Of a stretch of 64,000 bases of DNA, positions 9,182-16,637 are shown piece by piece. The notes under the pieces were generated by a model, which saw nothing but the letters and a program-made list of their open reading frames with translations, had not been told where the DNA came from and ran no database searches. This DNA is from Bacillota bacterium. GTDB lineage: Bacteria; Bacillota; Clostridia; Oscillospirales; Ruminococcaceae. Within the stretch, counting starts at the first letter, position 1; the number at the start of each line of letters is the position of its first letter. The position numbers and the translations under genes are program-made. The stretch lies in contig JAEWAB010000007.1 in the NCBI GenBank assembly GCA_023391875.1, positions 1 to 64,000 of the forward strand, in the 5' to 3' direction.

Positions 9182-9335
9182 TTGATATATTTTACGATTT
9201 GGTGTATGCTAGAGGTAGTAATTAATGACTATTGGCAGAATCCATAGTCGGTGGAGAAGCAAGATTTAACACGGATTCCGTCATTATTGAACCGATTGTT
9301 CACAGCTTTCGTTTTCTCGGGGGGAGGTTTTCTGT
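9182..9335 (+). promoter_or_regulatory. Promoter and structured 5' leader of ireB
   Basis: TTGATA (9182-9187) and TATGCT (9205-9210) are spaced 17 bases apart. The predicted transcript then has a leader of about 118 bases in which TAATGAC (9223-9229) can pair with GTCATTA (9280-9286), and GAATCC (9238-9243) with GGATTC (9273-9278). A GGGGGGAGG ribosome site ends the leader. The regulatory meaning is unknown. Confidence 0.5.
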
Positions 9336-9581
9336 ATGAATGAACCTACGATTTCCTTTTCGATTCATGACGACAAACAGGTTGAAATGAAGAAAACCCT
9401 CACAACTGTATATGAGGCGTTACGGCAGAAGGGATACAACCCCATCAACCAGATTGTGGGGTATATTCTGTCGGAGGACCCTACCTATATCACTACACAC
9501 AACAATGCCCGCAGCCTGATTCGGCGGATAGACAGGGATGAGCTGTTGCAGGCTCTGGTAAAGTCGTATCTCGACGAGTAA
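9336..9581 (+). CDS. ireB: IreB family regulatory phosphoprotein
   Basis: The 81-residue protein matches the UPF0297/YrzL family. Its E. faecalis member IreB is a threonine-phosphorylated substrate of the PASTA kinase IreK and a negative regulator of cephalosporin resistance. Visible signature blocks are VYEALRQKGYNPINQIVGYILSEDP (quoted in parts: VYEALRQKGYNP, QIVGYILSEDP) and YITTHNNARSLIRRIDRDEL. In many Firmicutes it precedes ruvX and yrzB; neither follows here. Confidence 0.95.
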   Translation: MNEPTISFSIHDDKQVEMKKTLTTVYEALRQKGYNPINQIVGYILSEDPTYITTHNNARSLIRRIDRDELLQALVKSYLDE

Positions 9582-9606
9582 CGTGTTTAGAGCTTAAAAT
9601 GTAGGA

Positions 9607-9643
9607 AGCGGTCTGCCGGAGATTCCAACAGGCCGCTTTTTCT
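9607..9643 (+). terminator. Terminator of ireB
   Basis: GCGGTCTG pairs with CAGGCCGC (one G-T wobble), followed by TTTTTC. Confidence 0.8.
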
Positions 9644-9786
9644 TATAATTTATTTTCTTTTTCGCGGAAGTGTTTATTCCCTAAAGCCGCAAGCCAATAC
9701 TGTTCAGTGGCATCAAGGACGGAGGGTACATTGTAAAGGCAATCACCTTTTCAGATATATAAAGGGATTAAAAGGAGGACTTTTCT

Positions 9787-10098
9787 ATGTCAGAGAAAAA
9801 ACAGGCACCTGTAAAGAGGGAAAAACCCCTTATGTACCGGGGCAGGCCGCTCATCCGCAGCGGCGATACCATCTATTACGGCACGCCGAGTGAAAAGTAT
9901 ATGGTAAGGCTTGAGGTATTGGAGAAGAAAGAACTAGAGGGTATCGAGGTTGCCAGCAGGGTAACGGTAAACCTGATCAGTATCGAGAACAACGGGCAGC
10001 GCACCATCAAGCGCGGCGAGAAGAACGGCGTGTTCGACGCCTTGGATATCGGCGGCATCTGGTTAGAACGCACCCTTGCCGAACAAAAGAACAAGTAA
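9787..10098 (+). CDS. Conserved small protein of unknown function
   Basis: The 103-residue soluble, basic protein has a Lys-rich N-terminal tail followed by a predicted beta-rich domain (IYYGTPSEKYMVRLEVLEKK, VTVNLISIENNG). AAAAGGAGG lies upstream of the ATG. It looks like a genuine Clostridia-specific gene, but no family is recognised. It lies between ireB and the interrupted DUF2500-like gene, each separated by a terminator. Confidence 0.7.
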   Translation: MSEKKQAPVKREKPLMYRGRPLIRSGDTIYYGTPSEKYMVRLEVLEKKELEGIEVASRVTVNLISIENNGQRTIKRGEKNGVFDALDIGGIWLERTLAEQKNK

Positions 10099-10114
10099 AG
10101 GATAAACCCTTTTC

Positions 10115-10147
10115 AGCAGCAGGCAGATTTGTCTGCTGCTTTGTTGT
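10115..10147 (+). terminator. Probable terminator
   Basis: AGCAG...CAGA pairs with TCTG...CTGCT with a bulge, followed by TTGTTGTT. Confidence 0.5.
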
Positions 10148-10176
10148 TCAGTGCTGATACATTGGAGGAATGACAA

Positions 10177-10425
10177 GTGGAACAGATTTTCATAACACTG
10201 ATGTCGGCATTACCGTTTATCCTGTCCGGCGCACTTCTTGTCGGCATATTGTTGCGCGTTGGCAGGGACTATCTTTCGAGGGCGCATGTGGTGCAGGCAG
10301 TCGTGCAAGAAAAGGAGATATGCAACTATACCCGAAACGGCAGAACACAAACCCTGCGGGAAAGCGATTATATCCTGCGCTTCCGGGTAAAGGGAGGAAT
10401 ACGAAGCTTTAAAACCTCCGTTTGA
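10177..10425 (+). CDS. DUF2500-like membrane protein, interrupted by an in-frame TGA
   Basis: The GTG start follows TGGAGGA. The 82 residues comprise one N-terminal membrane helix (PFILSGALLVGILL) and a soluble part (DYILRFRVKGG). Translation meets TGA at 10423-10425. The same frame then runs open to TAA at 10498-10500, and the extra 24 codons spell a sensible ending (YDAVKKGQRCVIHFRGNRLIKIE in pieces: YDAVKKGQR, HFRGNRLI). That ending matches the close of DUF2500-type domains, where a Y-x-x-L-x-x-GD-x-G pattern precedes GTRF. The intact product would be about 107 residues, so this is either a nonsense-truncated gene or a recoded or misread base. Confidence 0.7.
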   Translation: MEQIFITLMSALPFILSGALLVGILLRVGRDYLSRAHVVQAVVQEKEICNYTRNGRTQTLRESDYILRFRVKGGIRSFKTSV

Positions 10426-10515
10426 AACTATGATGCCGTAAAAAAGGGGCAGCGGTGTGTCATCCATTTTCGGGGCAATCGGCTTATAAAGATTGAATAA
10501 GCTATCAGCCCGATT

Positions 10516-10556
10516 AAAAAAGCAGCCTACCCTAAAAGGGCTTTGGCTGCTTTTGT
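10516..10556. terminator. Bidirectional terminator
   Basis: AAAAGCAGCC (10518-10527) and GGCTGCTTTT (10545-10554) form a 10-base-pair stem flanked by A-rich and T-rich runs. It lies between the converging DUF2500-like and thioredoxin genes, just after the distal TAA of the former. Confidence 0.85.
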
Positions 10557-10603
10557 ATGGTTACAGGCGCTCGGCAGTTTACATCCTTACAGTATATCGG
10601 ATA

Positions 10604-10921
10604 CTAAATCAGCCCGCAGAGGGCGAGATAGTCCTCCTTTGGGCGCAGCCCCACAAGGCGGCCCGCCTCGGCGCCGTTTTGTATGTACACCACGGTGGGG
10701 ATGCTCACCACGCCGTACTGCTCGGCAAGCTCCAGCTGCTCGTCGGCGTCCACCTTGCCCACCACCACCTTGCCCGTAAGCTCCTCGGCAAGCTCGTCGA
10801 GGATGGGCGCAAGGGTGCGGCAGGGTGGGCACCATGCCGCCCAGAAGTCAACCAGAAGCGGCAGGTTAGCGCCTTCCACCTGCTCGTAAAACTGTCTGTT
10901 CGAAAGATGCAAAGCCGCCAT
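10604..10921 (-). CDS. trxA: Thioredoxin
   Basis: The 105 residues form one thioredoxin fold that reduces disulfides in the cytoplasm. The active site is WAAWCPPCRTLAPI (Cys near 31 and 34) and the cis-proline is in SIPTVV. The redox motif is WCPPC instead of the common WCGPC, which may shift its potential. GGAGGAG precedes the ATG. It sits 29 bases downstream of pyrB on the same strand, so read-through expression is likely. No thioredoxin reductase is in the window. Confidence 0.93.
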   Translation of the reverse strand: MAALHLSNRQFYEQVEGANLPLLVDFWAAWCPPCRTLAPILDELAEELTGKVVVGKVDADEQLELAEQYGVVSIPTVVYIQNGAEAGRLVGLRPKEDYLALCGLI

Positions 10922-10950
10922 AGCAAACCGCTCCTCCCGGTTATTTATTT

Positions 10951-12021
10951 TTATATTAAGATACGCTGGCTGCAGTATTCACATTCCAACATGTCGCCGT
11001 TTCCTTTATAAAGATGTGGCAGATATTTTTCGGTGTGGGTGATGCAGCTTAGGTTTAAGCAGCAAAACCCGCCCATATGCGGCTCGGGCACCGGCGCGGG
11101 GGGGAGAGAACCGTCAAACAGCATTAAAATCAGCGCCATGCGTGCGTAGATGCCGTAGGCCGCCTGTTTAAAGTAGATGGCGCGGGGGTCGGTATCCACC
11201 TCGTCGGCAATCTCATCCACGCGCGGCAGCGGGTGCATGATCTTCATATCGAGCTTTGCTTTCTCCAGCTTCTTCACATCGAGGGTGTAGATACTGTTTT
11301 GCCGGTAGTATTCCTCTTCGGAGGCGAAGCGCTCCTTCTGGATACGCGTCATGTAGAGTACATCCAGCTCGCCGATGGCCTCGTCAAGGCTGTAAACCTC
11401 CTCAAACGGGCAGCCGTTGGCCTGCAGGATATCGCGGATGTAGGAGGGGATGCGCAGCTCCTCGGTAGAGATGAGCACAAAGCGGTTGCCCTTAAACTTT
11501 ACCATGGCTTTGAGCAGCGAATGAACGGTGCGCCCGTTTTTAAGGTCGCCGCACAGGCCGATGGTAAGATTGGTGAGTCGGCCCTTTTCCTGCTTTAAGG
11601 TCACAAGATCGGTGAGGGTCTGGGTGGGGTGCAGGTGCCCGCCGTCGCCCGCGTTGATAACCGGGCAGCTTGCGTAGATAGAGGCCGCCTTCGCGCTGCC
11701 CTCAAAAGGGTGGCGTATTACCAGGATATCGGCGTAGCCGCTCATGATCTTTACGGTATCCTTTAGGCTTTCGCCCTTTGCCACCGAGGAGTTTAACGGG
11801 TTATCAAACCCGATTACCTCGCCGCCCAGCCGCAGCATGGCGGTTTGAAACGACATCTGTGTGCGGGTGGAAGGCTCGTAAAACAGCGTAGCCATAATCT
11901 TGCCCGACAGCCTGCCGAAATAATCGTTTGGGGTTTTGCAGATATCCCCCGCAAGGGCGATGAGCTTCTCCCACTGGGAAACATGCAGGTCGTCAAGGTC
12001 TATCAGGTGCGGCAGATTCAT
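10951..12021 (-). CDS. pyrB: Aspartate carbamoyltransferase with C-terminal PyrI-like zinc domain
   Basis: This enzyme condenses carbamoyl phosphate with aspartate in the first committed step of pyrimidine synthesis. Residues about 1-315 are a normal catalytic chain: YEPSTRTQMSFQ (carbamoyl-phosphate loop), VIRHPFEGSA, GDGGHLHPTQTL and MHPLPRVDEI. The last roughly 40 residues hold CxxxxC and CEYC pairs (CCLNLSC, CEYCSQ), the pattern of the zinc domain of the separate regulatory chain PyrI. The allosteric nucleotide-binding domain is absent. The ATG at 12021 has AAAGGAGA upstream; the reading frame extends further 5' without another ribosome site. Confidence 0.93.
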   Translation of the reverse strand: MNLPHLIDLDDLHVSQWEKLIALAGDICKTPNDYFGRLSGKIMATLFYEPSTRTQMSFQTAMLRLGGEVIGFDNPLNSSVAKGESLKDTVKIMSGYADILVIRHPFEGSAKAASIYASCPVINAGDGGHLHPTQTLTDLVTLKQEKGRLTNLTIGLCGDLKNGRTVHSLLKAMVKFKGNRFVLISTEELRIPSYIRDILQANGCPFEEVYSLDEAIGELDVLYMTRIQKERFASEEEYYRQNSIYTLDVKKLEKAKLDMKIMHPLPRVDEIADEVDTDPRAIYFKQAAYGIYARMALILMLFDGSLPPAPVPEPHMGGFCCLNLSCITHTEKYLPHLYKGNGDMLECEYCSQRILI

Positions 12022-12172
12022 ATATAGGCAGTCTCCTTTTAAACATCCTCGCGTGCTCGGCGTTTTATTTGACTTTAATTGTACCACATCGTCGGGCAAA
12101 AGCAACTTTTCGCTATAAATTTTGCCACGCAGGGGAAAAAGAGACAACCGGCGCTTTACGGAGTAACCCTAT

Positions 12173-12306
12173 TGCGCGGATATGAAAAGACTGCTAGAAT
12201 AGAGATAGAATATCGCGTAAAAATACCTTCCACGCCGGAAAAAAGGGAATGGAAGCCGTAACAAACGGCCCCCATACGCGCTGTTACGCGTGGTTCTCTT
12301 TTTTGC
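12173..12306 (+). promoter_or_regulatory. Promoter and attenuator-like leader of the Rrf2 gene
   Basis: TTGCGC and TAGAAT are separated by 17 bases (12173-12201). In the leader, CGTAACA (12257-12263) can pair perfectly with TGTTACG (12282-12288). That pairing excludes a terminator-like hairpin ACGCG/CGCGT (12276-12280/12287-12291), which is followed by a T-rich run ending in six T. The arrangement looks like alternative structures, but it may be coincidental. Confidence 0.4.
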
Positions 12307-12354
12307 CACTGTGTATCCGTGTGCGGGCGCGGAGGTTTATATGGGAGATGCGGC

Positions 12355-12789
12355 ATGAAGATTTCAACAAAAGGGCGCTACGGCCTGCGCTTAGTGCTTG
12401 ATCTGGCGGTAAACTATGAAAATGGGCTCACCTCGCTGAAGGATATTGCTAAACGGCAGGAGATCAGCGAGAAGTATCTGGAGCAGATCATCATCCTGCT
12501 GCACAAAAGCGGGCTGATCAAGAGCATGCGGGGCGCACAGGGCGGCTATACCCTCACACGTCCCCCACAGAGCATTACGGTGGGAGAGGTGCTGCGCTCG
12601 CTGGAGGGGCCCTTTGTTCCCGTAGACTGCGTACAGGATAAATCCTCCTGTGTACGGTCGCCCAAGTGTGCCACCATCGTGGTGTGGGAGAAGATCGGCA
12701 ACGCCGTAAACGAGGTGCTGGACGGCATGACGATGCAGGACTTAGTTGCCGACTATAACGAGAAAAACGGCTCCGACTTCTGTATCTGA
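12355..12789 (+). CDS. Rrf2 family transcriptional regulator with Fe-S-type cysteines
   Basis: The 144-residue winged-helix regulator has the Rrf2 start MKISTKGRYGLR, recognition-helix region QEISEKYLEQII and wing GAQGGYTL. Three cysteines spaced C-x6-C-x5-C (CVQDKSSCVRSPKC) match the cluster ligands of IscR-like members, so it probably senses Fe-S or redox status; CymR-type cysteine regulators lack this set. The ATG at 12355 fits the family N-terminus. No isc/suf genes are adjacent. It is divergent from pyrB. Confidence 0.9.
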   Translation: MKISTKGRYGLRLVLDLAVNYENGLTSLKDIAKRQEISEKYLEQIIILLHKSGLIKSMRGAQGGYTLTRPPQSITVGEVLRSLEGPFVPVDCVQDKSSCVRSPKCATIVVWEKIGNAVNEVLDGMTMQDLVADYNEKNGSDFCI

Positions 12790-12839
12790 CCGTTTTTCGT
12801 TCTGTGTTGATATCACCGAATAGCGCTTTGCATTCTTTT

Positions 12840-12880
12840 ATCGGGGCTTGAAGCGGCGGTTTGCCGCTTCAAGCCCCGAT
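12840..12880. terminator. Long perfect hairpin, probable terminator
   Basis: Seventeen to eighteen base pairs (12840-12857 with 12863-12880) close a five-base loop. The trailing sequence is only moderately T-rich (TTTGTGT), so termination is plausible rather than certain. It lies between converging genes. Confidence 0.6.
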
Positions 12881-12920
12881 TTGTGTACAGGCCGGTTCTG
12901 CGTGGGCGCCACGCCGGACG

Positions 12921-13499
12921 TTACCTCAAGCGGATGACCAGCACCGAGGCGTTGCCGATGTCGGCGGCACTGTCGGCGTTTACAAGCCGTATCCGCCGTT
13001 CCTCGCCCTTTGGCACCAGCACCGCGGCATGTGCGCCGAGCGACATGCAGGTACCCATAAAGTAGGCGTTGCGGCAGAAAGAGCGGGAGCCTAACAGCTC
13101 CTTGCCGTTCGATTCCAGCAAAAGCGATGTGGTCACGCCGGAGGCGGGCGCCGCCGAAGCGCTGTACCACAGAAGGTAAACGCCCCCCGTTTCCCCCGCG
13201 CAGAGGCGGATAACGCTGCCCTGCTGTACAAGAGATATCCCGCCGTGGCCGCCCAGCTCCGCCGTAAAGCAGACGGGCATACCCGGCTTAACGTCCTGCT
13301 GCAATTCCGCGCGCATGTACTGCGCAAAGCCAGCGGAAAGGCTGCCGTCGCTTACCAGGGAATCGGTTAACTTCTTTTGTATCTGCTGTGGGGTGCCGTC
13401 TGGCTCCTTGGTTCTGTTCTGTTTACCGTCTTCCTCTTTTGGTACATGACCGAAGGCTTTTAAAAACAGCTCGTCATCCTCGAACTCGGCTCCCGTCAC
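12921..13499 (-). CDS. Hypothetical protein with possible spore-coat jelly-roll domain
   Basis: 192 residues. An acidic, low-complexity N-terminus (1-50) is followed by a beta-strand-rich half (FTAELGGHGG, VYLLWYSASA, TSLLLESNGKELLG, RIRLVNADSA, ASVLVIRLR). This resembles the C1q/TNF-like heads that cap collagen-like exosporium proteins, but no collagen repeat is present. The resemblance is by strand pattern only. The start is GTG, with AGGGGG about ten bases upstream. Function is unknown; a spore-surface role is a guess. Confidence 0.65.
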   Translation of the reverse strand: MTGAEFEDDELFLKAFGHVPKEEDGKQNRTKEPDGTPQQIQKKLTDSLVSDGSLSAGFAQYMRAELQQDVKPGMPVCFTAELGGHGGISLVQQGSVIRLCAGETGGVYLLWYSASAAPASGVTTSLLLESNGKELLGSRSFCRNAYFMGTCMSLGAHAAVLVPKGEERRIRLVNADSAADIGNASVLVIRLR

Positions 13500-13644
13500 T
13501 CGATTATTCCCCCTGTTTCCCCGCGCCGAATAAAACGGTACGCGAATTGATTATTATCAAAGAACGACATGGATGCAGTCATTTATTTATACTGAATTTT
13601 ATTTCAAACGCGCCGTTTTAAAAACAGCGCACATGAAAAGGGCG

Positions 13645-13746
13645 TAATACTAATTCCAATAAGAAATATAACGTAAAAATTCTTCACAAAAGGCATAACC
13701 GGCCTTTTGCTCGAATTTTTCCTATATTTCTAATTGAAATAAGTAT
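13645..13746. repeat. Dispersed hairpin repeat, family 1, copy 1
   Basis: About 102 bases that recur at 24490-24593 with roughly 90% identity. The ends form imperfect inverted repeats (ATACTAATTCCAATAAG at one end, CTAATTGAAATAAGTAT at the other), and pairing continues inwards through AAAAATTC/GAATTTTT, so the whole element can fold as one long stem. No coding potential. The surrounding 13500-13888 interval is otherwise AT-rich and holds no gene that I can see. Confidence 0.8.
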
Positions 13747-13888
13747 CAAAACATTGTATGCGTCTGTATGAAGAAAGATGTAAAAACAGCTGAGAGCAAG
13801 AATTGACGATAAAAGCAAAAACGGCACCCCTGCCGCAGGCGTTGAGCCTTGCGCAGAGCGTGCCGTTTGGATGTATATAGCGTATAGT

Positions 13889-14302
13889 TTACAGGATGAG
13901 CACAAAGGTTCCGGCGGTAATCAGCAGCGCGCCGATAATGGTTTTGGGCGTAAAGCTTTCGTGCAGAAAGAGAAAAGCCATCACCAGCGTGATAACGATG
14001 CTGAACTTATCGATCGGCACCACCTTGCTTACCTCGCCGATCTGGAGGGCCTTGTAGTAGCAAAGCCACGAAAGCCCGGTGGCGATGCCGGAGAGGATTA
14101 AGAAAATCCAGCTTTTCTGTGTAAGGTCGTGCAGCCCCGAAAGGCCGCCGGTGGCAAACACAATGCCCCAAGCCAGTATAAGCACCACCGAAGTGCGCAC
14201 GGCGGTAGCAAGATTGGAGTTTACGTTCTCAATGCCCACCTTGGCCAAGATGGAGGTAAGACTGGCAAAGATAGCCGACAAAACGGCGTATATAATCCAC
14301 AT
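13889..14302 (-). CDS. EamA/DMT family half-size transporter
   Basis: About 137 residues with four to five hydrophobic helices and a single EamA repeat (MWIIYAVLSAIFASLTSILAKVG at the start, in pieces; ALQIGEVSKVVPIDKFSIV; FLHESFTPKTIIGALLITAG). Full-length members have two repeats, so single-repeat members such as this probably act as dimers. I chose the ATG at 14302 because GGGGGAG lies seven bases upstream; an in-frame start at 14341 is possible. It lies 66 bases after lysC at the end of the threonine cluster, and amino-acid export is a reasonable guess. Confidence 0.85.
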   Translation of the reverse strand: MWIIYAVLSAIFASLTSILAKVGIENVNSNLATAVRTSVVLILAWGIVFATGGLSGLHDLTQKSWIFLILSGIATGLSWLCYYKALQIGEVSKVVPIDKFSIVITLVMAFLFLHESFTPKTIIGALLITAGTFVLIL

Positions 14303-14368
14303 GTTCTTGCTCCCCCGCAGGCTGCTTTTGCTCGTAGCCATCCCTTTAACCCTTTCACTTTGCGCCGT

Positions 14369-15574
14369 TTAGCTGATGAACGCGTCGTGAATCGCGGTAA
14401 CAGCCTTTTCGGCGTCTTTTTTATCGATGAGCACCGAGATCTTGATCTCGCTGGTGGAGATCATCTGGATGTTGATGTTAGCATCCATCAGAGCCTCGAA
14501 CATCTTCGCGGCAACGCCCGCGTGGGTCTGCATACCGGCGCCCACGATGGATACCTTCGAGATGTTGTCGTCGCACAGCAGGTTTTTGCCACCGATGGTG
14601 TGCACATAGTCGTTTAACAGGCCCATGGCAAGGTCTTTGTGCGCGTGCGAAACGGTAAAGCTGATATCCTTGGTATTATCGCGGCCGATGGACTGCAGGA
14701 TGATGTCTACGTTGATCTTGTTCTGCCCGAGCAGTGAGAACAGCTTAAACGCGATACCCGGCTGGTCGGGTACCCCTACCACCGAGATTCTTGCCACGTT
14801 ATCGTCATGGGTTACACCCTTTATCAACATTTTCTCCACTTTAATAGCCTCCTTCACCTTTGTTCCGGGAACCTTTGTCAGACTGGACAGTACCTCAAGG
14901 TTTACCGCGTATTTCTTTGCCATCTCTACCGAGCGGTTGTGCAGCACCTGCGCGCCCAGGGTGGCAAGCTCGAGCATCTCGTCGTAGGTAATCTCCTCAA
15001 GTTTCTGCGCCGTTTTTACGTGGCGCGGGTCGGCGGTGTACACACCGTCTACGTCGGTGTAAATCTGGCACAGGCCGGCGTGCATGGCTGCCGCAATGGC
15101 AACCGCCGAGGTGTCGGAGCCGCCGCGCCCGAGGGTGGTGATGTCGTCGTAGCGGTTAATGCCCTGAAAGCCCGCCACAATCACGATATTCTTCTTGTTG
15201 ATCTCGTTTTCCATGCGCTCGGTGTCGATGCGCTTGATGCGTGAGTTGCCGTGGGTAGAGTCGGTAATAAAGCCCGCCTGCCATCCCGTAAGCGATTTTA
15301 CCGGGTAGCCCAGCTTCTCAATCGCCATGGCAAGCAGCGCAATGGAGATCTGCTCGCCGGTGGAGAGCAGTACATCCATCTCCCGTTGAGACGGCTTATC
15401 GTTAATCTCCGCCGCCTTCTCAATAAGGTCGTCGGTGGTATCGCCCTGTGCCGAAACAACCACGATCACGTCGTTGCCCGCGGCGTAGGTTTCGGTAACA
15501 ATGCGCGCCACATTAAAGATGCGCTCGGTGTTCTTTACCGAGGTGCCGCCGAATTTCTGAACAATCAGACTCAT
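14369..15574 (-). CDS. lysC: Aspartate kinase
   Basis: This enzyme phosphorylates aspartate, the entry step to lysine, methionine and threonine. The 401 residues comprise a kinase domain (1-245, MSLIVQKFGGTSV, TTLGRGGSDTSAVA, YTDVDGVYTADPR) and two ACT domains for feedback (SVVGVPDQPGIAFKLF; VSIVGAGMQTHAGVAAKMF). The start at 15574 has GGAGG ten bases upstream and the standard family N-terminus. It is third in the thrR-hom-thrB-lysC direction of transcription, which suggests co-regulation by threonine. Confidence 0.97.
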   Translation of the reverse strand: MSLIVQKFGGTSVKNTERIFNVARIVTETYAAGNDVIVVVSAQGDTTDDLIEKAAEINDKPSQREMDVLLSTGEQISIALLAMAIEKLGYPVKSLTGWQAGFITDSTHGNSRIKRIDTERMENEINKKNIVIVAGFQGINRYDDITTLGRGGSDTSAVAIAAAMHAGLCQIYTDVDGVYTADPRHVKTAQKLEEITYDEMLELATLGAQVLHNRSVEMAKKYAVNLEVLSSLTKVPGTKVKEAIKVEKMLIKGVTHDDNVARISVVGVPDQPGIAFKLFSLLGQNKINVDIILQSIGRDNTKDISFTVSHAHKDLAMGLLNDYVHTIGGKNLLCDDNISKVSIVGAGMQTHAGVAAKMFEALMDANINIQMISTSEIKISVLIDKKDAEKAVTAIHDAFIS

Positions 15575-15684
15575 CAGTCCGTTTCCTCCCTGCATATTGT
15601 GCTGTGTTTTTGGGCTTGCCGCGCCCATACCCCGCCTTTTATCGGGGAAAGAGCGGGGCTTAAACCCACCCATGCTCTGTTACT

Positions 15685-16599
15685 CTATTTTAGGTGCGGC
15701 AGGTTGCTGCCGCCCTGAATAACCTGTGCGCCGTGGTTGTCGATCTCAAGGGGCAGCAGCCGCCACGCGGCCTTGCCCATGTTGTTAAGCGCCTGCCGCG
15801 CCTTTGCCTCAAAGCCGGTGTTCTCGCCGCCCGTTATTGCCATCAGCGCCGAGCCGGAGCCGCTGATAAACGCGGCGTAGGCGCCGAGGCTGTAGGACAT
15901 CTCAAATACCTCATTCGCACCGCCGATAAAGCCCAGACGGTAAGGCTGGTGCAGCCGGTCGTTCACGGCGACGCGCAGGTTTTCGTACTTGCCCTCCAAA
16001 AGCGACGCCGACATCAGCGCCGCGCGCGAAAGGTTGTGCACCGCATCTTTACGCGATACCGTTTCGGGCAGCACGCCGCGCGCAAACTCGGTGGAAAGCT
16101 CGAAATCAGGTATAAAGGCGTATAGCCGAATCGAGCCGGTAATTTCCTGCTTAATATAGTATACGCGCCGCTCTTCCATCACGGCGGTAACAAGCCCGCC
16201 CAGCAATGCCGGTGTGGTGTTGTCGGGGTGGCCCTCAATCTCGGCGGCGAGGTTTACCAGCGCGTCGGTATTTAGCGGACGGTTTAGTAGCTCGTTTGCG
16301 CCCACCAGCCCCGCGATGATGCAGGCTGAGGAGCTGCCGAGGCCCCGCGTCATGGGGATGTTGTTTTCCTGCCTTATTTTAAGGCCCTTTAAGCGCTTGC
16401 CGCACAGGGAAAACAGGCTTTGCGCGGCGGTAAAAATCAGGTTGTCACCGCCCGTCGGCACCGGGATGTCGTCTAAGGAGGCGATGTCTATGGTGTCGCT
16501 TTCCTCTATAAAAACGTTGTTGTACAGGTTAACGGCAAGACCGAGCGAGTCAAACCCCGAGCCGAGGTTGGCGCTGGTAGCCGGTACGGATATCTTCAT
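15685..16599 (-). CDS. thrB: Homoserine kinase
   Basis: GHMP-family kinase that phosphorylates homoserine for threonine synthesis. Visible are the N-terminal SVPATSANLGSGFDSLGLA, the ATP loop PMTRGLGSSSACIIAGL, and the C-terminal GHMP motif AFISGSGSALMAI. I chose the ATG at 16599 from the family N-terminus; ATG 16617 and TTG 16641 are in frame, the latter overlapping the hom stop, and none has a strong ribosome site. It is coupled to hom. Confidence 0.95.
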   Translation of the reverse strand: MKISVPATSANLGSGFDSLGLAVNLYNNVFIEESDTIDIASLDDIPVPTGGDNLIFTAAQSLFSLCGKRLKGLKIRQENNIPMTRGLGSSSACIIAGLVGANELLNRPLNTDALVNLAAEIEGHPDNTTPALLGGLVTAVMEERRVYYIKQEITGSIRLYAFIPDFELSTEFARGVLPETVSRKDAVHNLSRAALMSASLLEGKYENLRVAVNDRLHQPYRLGFIGGANEVFEMSYSLGAYAAFISGSGSALMAITGGENTGFEAKARQALNNMGKAAWRLLPLEIDNHGAQVIQGGSNLPHLK

Positions 16600-16637
16600 C
16601 AATGCTGTTTCATCCATTTCCGCGGGGGTACCGCCAA

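Noticed and set aside
10423..10425. TGA as a selenocysteine codon
   Set aside because: No convincing SECIS-like hairpin directly downstream, no redox motif around the codon, and DUF2500-like proteins are not known selenoproteins.
11233..11598. A 121-codon plus-strand frame inside pyrB
   Set aside because: Antisense to an enzyme with clear catalytic motifs.
14807..15718. Long plus-strand frames opposite lysC and thrB
   Set aside because: Antisense shadows of well-supported minus-strand genes in GC-rich DNA; no ribosome sites.
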